A DNA stretch of 64,000 nt from Hyphomicrobiales bacterium (GTDB lineage: Bacteria; Pseudomonadota; Alphaproteobacteria; Rhizobiales; Rhizobiaceae): contig UCFC01000004.1 in NCBI GenBank assembly GCA_900471515.1, positions 202,855 to 266,854 of the forward strand, given 5' to 3'. This document shows, in pieces, positions 61,414 to 64,000 of this stretch (position 1 is its first letter; every line of letters starts with the position of its first letter). Below the pieces are notes generated by a model, which worked only from the letters and a program-made list of their open reading frames with translations, did not search any database and was not told the origin of the DNA. Both the position numbers and the translations under genes were made by a program.

Positions 61414-61530
61414 GGGGCGGTCCGATCGGAAGAAGTTTCTTGTTCAGGCGACGATTTTGGCAGCCGGGGCGATTGCGATCATTCTCCGAATTGGAATAAT
61501 AGACAAGTTCGTTCATCAAGCGAGATCGAT

Positions 61531-62427
61531 GTGGATCTGTCTTCCCTGGAAATTTTCCTTGCCGTTGCCGAAGAGGGCAGCGTCACGCGCGCGGCCAGGC
61601 GGCTCTTGCGGGCGCCCTCCAACGTGACCACCCGCGTCCAGGCGCTGGAAGCGCAGATGGATGCCGCGCTCTTCAGCCGCGACGGCAAACGCATGACGCT
61701 GACGGCGGAAGGGCAGGTCTTTCTCTCCTATGCCCGGCGGCTGACGGCGCTTGCCGACGAGGCGCAGCTGGCGCTGAAGAGCGCCCGCCCGCAGCCGAGC
61801 TTGCGTCTCGGCACGATGGAAAGCACGGCCGCCAGCCGCCTTCCGCCGGTGCTTGCCCGTTTCAACGACCAGAACCCGGATATTGCCCTGAAGCTGACGC
61901 TTGGCGCCACGCGGGAGCTGGCGAGGGCGGTGCTCTCCGGCGAGCTCGATTGCGCGCTGATCGCCACGCCGCAGGGCGAGCCCGGCTGGCTGTCGGCCGC
62001 CGGGGTCGATGCCGGCGATCTGCGCCAGGCCCGCGTCTATGAGGAAGACCTGCTGCTGGTGCTGCCGCCGCACCATGCCTCGGTCGCCGCCCCGCAGGAT
62101 ATCCGCCTTCCGGCCCTTGCCGCGCTGGAACCCGGCTGCACCTACCGGCAGCTTGCCGAGCGGTGGATGCGCGGCCGCACCGACCTGCCGACGGTGGAGA
62201 TGAGTTCCTATCACGCGATCCTGGCGCAGGTCGTGGCCGGCAATGCCGTCGGCGTCATGCCGCGCTCGGTGCTCGACATGCTGCCCTGGAAGGTCGAGGT
62301 CACGGTACACCGGCTCGGCCCTGTCGACACGCTGCTGATTTCACGGCGCGAGCGGCGGTCCGATCCGCTGCAGGCCTTCGAGCGCATCATGCTGCCGCCG
62401 GATGCGCCGCCCGCCATGCTGCAATAG
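61531..62427 (+). CDS. LysR-family regulator
   Basis: A 298-residue LTTR. The HTH is LEIFLAVAEEGSVTRAARRL / APSNVTTRVQALEAQMDAAL, with the co-inducer domain from residue 90 (LRLGTMESTAASRLPPVL). The start is GTG 61531. Its gap with the divergent cyclo-ligase gene contains ATTCTCCGAATTGGAATAAT, an imperfect dyad that could be its site. The target is unknown; the HPP-CBS gene follows in the same direction. Confidence 0.9.
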   Translation: MDLSSLEIFLAVAEEGSVTRAARRLLRAPSNVTTRVQALEAQMDAALFSRDGKRMTLTAEGQVFLSYARRLTALADEAQLALKSARPQPSLRLGTMESTAASRLPPVLARFNDQNPDIALKLTLGATRELARAVLSGELDCALIATPQGEPGWLSAAGVDAGDLRQARVYEEDLLLVLPPHHASVAAPQDIRLPALAALEPGCTYRQLAERWMRGRTDLPTVEMSSYHAILAQVVAGNAVGVMPRSVLDMLPWKVEVTVHRLGPVDTLLISRRERRSDPLQAFERIMLPPDAPPAMLQ

Positions 62428-62479
62428 CATCCCCTTCCAGCTCGCCCCCCAAGCCCCAGCCTTCGCCAAAGAGTTTTCC

Positions 62480-63628
62480 ATGCGCATATCAGATCCCGAC
62501 GAGACGCCCCGCCGGTCTTCCCTCTCGCGGCTGTTCCATCCCATTCTCGCCGGTGCGACGCTGCGCGACCGGCTGCTGGCCTGTCTCGGCGCGCTCGTGT
62601 CCATCGCGCTGACGGGCCTGCTCTGCGGCGCGCTGTTCGGCGAGGGCTCGCACCTGCCGCTGATCGTGGCGCCGATGGGGGCCTCTGCCGTGCTGCTCTT
62701 TGCGGTGCCGGCAAGCCCGCTTGCGCAGCCCTGGTCGATCATCGGCGGCAATACGATCTCGGCGATCATGGGCGTGGCGGCGGCCAGTGTGATCCGCGAT
62801 CCGATCGTGGCGACCGGGGTCGGCGTGTCGCTGGCGATCGCCGCCATGTCCTTTACCCGCTGCCTGCACCCGCCGGGCGGGGCGGCGGCGCTGACGGCGG
62901 TGCTCGGCGGCCCCGTCGTCGCCAGCTGGGGCATGCTCTTTCCCTTCGTGCCGGTGGCGCTGAATTCCTGCCTGCTGGTGGCGCTCGGCCTCGTCTTTCA
63001 CAAGCTGTCGCGGCACAATTACCCGCATGTGGCGGCGGCACCCGTCAACACGCACCTGACGGCCGACCGGCCGCCGGTCGAACGCGCGGGTTTCCAGGAA
63101 GAGGATATCGACGCGGCGCTTGCCCGGTTCAACGAGACCTTCGATATCGACCGCGCCGATCTGGCGCGGCTGCTGCGGCAGGTGGAGTTCGAGGCGGTGG
63201 CGCGCGCCAATGCGGAAATCCGCTGCGCCGATATCATGTCGCGCGACGTGATCGCCATCGATGCCGACGCGACGGTGGAGCAGGCGCGCTGGCTGCTGCT
63301 CAACCACAATATCCGCACCCTGCCGGTGCGCGACGAGGCGGGAAGGCTGATCGGCACGGTCGGCCTGCGCGAGCTTGCGCTGGCCTCGGGCTCGCTGGAG
63401 CGGCTGGTTTCGCCGGCCACGGTGGCGCGCGCCGGCGATGTGGCGATGGGCCTGCTGCCGGAGCTGACCGACGGGCGCACCCATGCCGTCATCATCGTCG
63501 ACGAGGAGGGCCGCATCGTCGGGCTGATCTCGCAGACGGATCTCCTGAGCGCGGTCGCGCGGGCTTTGCCGAGGGGCGAAAGGCGGGCCGAGGTCGCGGC
63601 CAACAGCAATCAGCGCATGCCGAGATAG
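62480..63628 (+). CDS. HPP-family membrane protein with C-terminal CBS pair
   Basis: A 382-residue protein. Residues 25-170 are an HPP transmembrane domain of four to five helices, containing CLHPPGGAAALTAV, the HPP motif itself. A linker and two CBS domains follow (ADIMSRDVIAIDADATV, AVIIVDEEGRIVGLIS). HPP-CBS proteins are implicated in nitrite/anion transport in cyanobacteria and plastids, but the bacterial substrate is unresolved. It starts at 62480, 52 bases after the LysR gene. Confidence 0.88.
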   Translation: MRISDPDETPRRSSLSRLFHPILAGATLRDRLLACLGALVSIALTGLLCGALFGEGSHLPLIVAPMGASAVLLFAVPASPLAQPWSIIGGNTISAIMGVAAASVIRDPIVATGVGVSLAIAAMSFTRCLHPPGGAAALTAVLGGPVVASWGMLFPFVPVALNSCLLVALGLVFHKLSRHNYPHVAAAPVNTHLTADRPPVERAGFQEEDIDAALARFNETFDIDRADLARLLRQVEFEAVARANAEIRCADIMSRDVIAIDADATVEQARWLLLNHNIRTLPVRDEAGRLIGTVGLRELALASGSLERLVSPATVARAGDVAMGLLPELTDGRTHAVIIVDEEGRIVGLISQTDLLSAVARALPRGERRAEVAANSNQRMPR

Positions 63629-63909
63629 GCAAGCAGGCAGGCAACGGCGGCCGCAACGGCGAGCCTCGGCCATCTGTCGTCGACGAGAAAGGCCATGAGC
63701 GCGCCGCCGGTCAGCGTGAGCGTCGCGCTCCAGAACGTCTTGTCCGAGCAGGTCAGCGCCAGCGCGCCCAGAAACACCGCGCTTGCCACCATCGTCACCG
63801 GCGCGGACGCCCGCATGACGTCATCCTGCGCCATGTAGGGCAGGATGAAGCGCCGCAGGCTGAGGGCGAGTGTCGCGGCAAGCAGAAGGTCGGTCAGGAC
63901 TGGCAGCAT
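63610..63909 (-). CDS. Small membrane protein, AzlD-like
   Basis: A 99-residue protein with three hydrophobic segments (LLLAATLALSLRRFILP, AVFLGALALTC, AVAAAVACLLAYLGM). The size and segment pattern fit AzlD, the small partner of the branched-chain amino acid exporter AzlC, whose gene would lie to the right of the window. CAGGTGAACC precedes the ATG at 63909. It is convergent with the HPP gene, overlapping by 19 bases. Confidence 0.65.
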   Translation of the reverse strand: MLPVLTDLLLAATLALSLRRFILPYMAQDDVMRASAPVTMVASAVFLGALALTCSDKTFWSATLTLTGGALMAFLVDDRWPRLAVAAAVACLLAYLGMR

Positions 63910-64000
63910 GGTTCACCTGATGGTCTGTGGTGAAACGGTTGCAAGCGGCGTGCCAGTCGCCGCATTCCGGCCGGGCCTTGGCCTTCCGGGCGATCGAGGG

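Overview
This 64 kb window is high-GC chromosomal DNA of an alphaproteobacterium, almost certainly a member of the Rhizobiaceae (Rhizobium, Agrobacterium, Shinella, Ensifer and relatives). The main evidence is a complete AcpXL/LpxXL very-long-chain lipid A cluster, aerobic (CobN-type) cobalamin genes, an FnrN regulator with the C-x2-C-x7-C cluster motif and paired anaeroboxes, several DUF1127 small proteins, and RIME-like intergenic palindromes. Species level cannot be read from the sequence. I found no rRNA, tRNA, IS element, CRISPR array or phage gene.

Layout. 0-11 kb: a GlxA-type regulator, two DUF1127 genes, Kup, a CBS-domain CNNM/CorC protein, an M15-like DUF882 protein, a VtlR/LsrB-like LysR regulator, a leaderless ModA-like protein, an entericidin-like lipoprotein and an orphan OpuAC-type binding protein. 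11-31 kb: cobalamin genes in four blocks (cobQ; riboswitch-cobP-cobW-cobN-cobO; cobE; cobA-cobB-cobC-cobD), separated by a ClC channel, an XRE/NTF2/isochorismatase/TauE group and a nucleoside hydrolase. 30-35 kb: MFS exporter with a DUF1127 gene, a winged-helix/TPR protein, an L,D-transpeptidase and fnrN. 35-41 kb: acpXL-fabZ-fabF2-fabF1-adh-lpxXL. 41-46 kb: PAS protein, an AraC-SRPBCC-VOC group, 6-phosphogluconate dehydrogenase, a GNAT. 46-60 kb: a LacI-regulated sugar locus with an ABC importer, GH2 beta-mannosidase, TIM-barrel isomerase, Gfo/Idh oxidoreductase, aldo/keto reductase, GH43 glycosidase and GNAT. 60-64 kb: small periplasmic protein, 5-formyl-THF cyclo-ligase, LysR regulator, HPP-CBS membrane protein, small membrane protein.

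How the genes work together. The cob genes cover uroporphyrinogen methylation (CobA), a,c-diamide formation (CobB), cobalt insertion (CobN, needing CobST from elsewhere), adenosylation (CobO), amidation (CobQ), aminopropanol attachment (CobC/CobD) and nucleotide activation (CobP). cobF-M, cobST and the last steps are not here. The acpXL cluster makes and transfers the 27-hydroxyoctacosanoyl chain of lipid A. The 46-60 kb locus looks like import and degradation of hemicellulose-type oligosaccharides.

Most notable observations: (1) two intergenic-type palindromic repeats lie in frame inside cobN; (2) a nested inverted repeat of about 48 bp is shared, 37/48 identical and ungapped, by the promoters of the VtlR-like LysR gene and a DUF1127 gene 5 kb away; (3) the FabF2-type ketosynthase of the lipid A cluster has lost its catalytic Cys and one His; (4) the cobalamin riboswitch before cobP is unusually long; (5) four convergent gene pairs share exactly overlapping four-base stop sequences; (6) three RIME-like repeats occur, one of them a mosaic.
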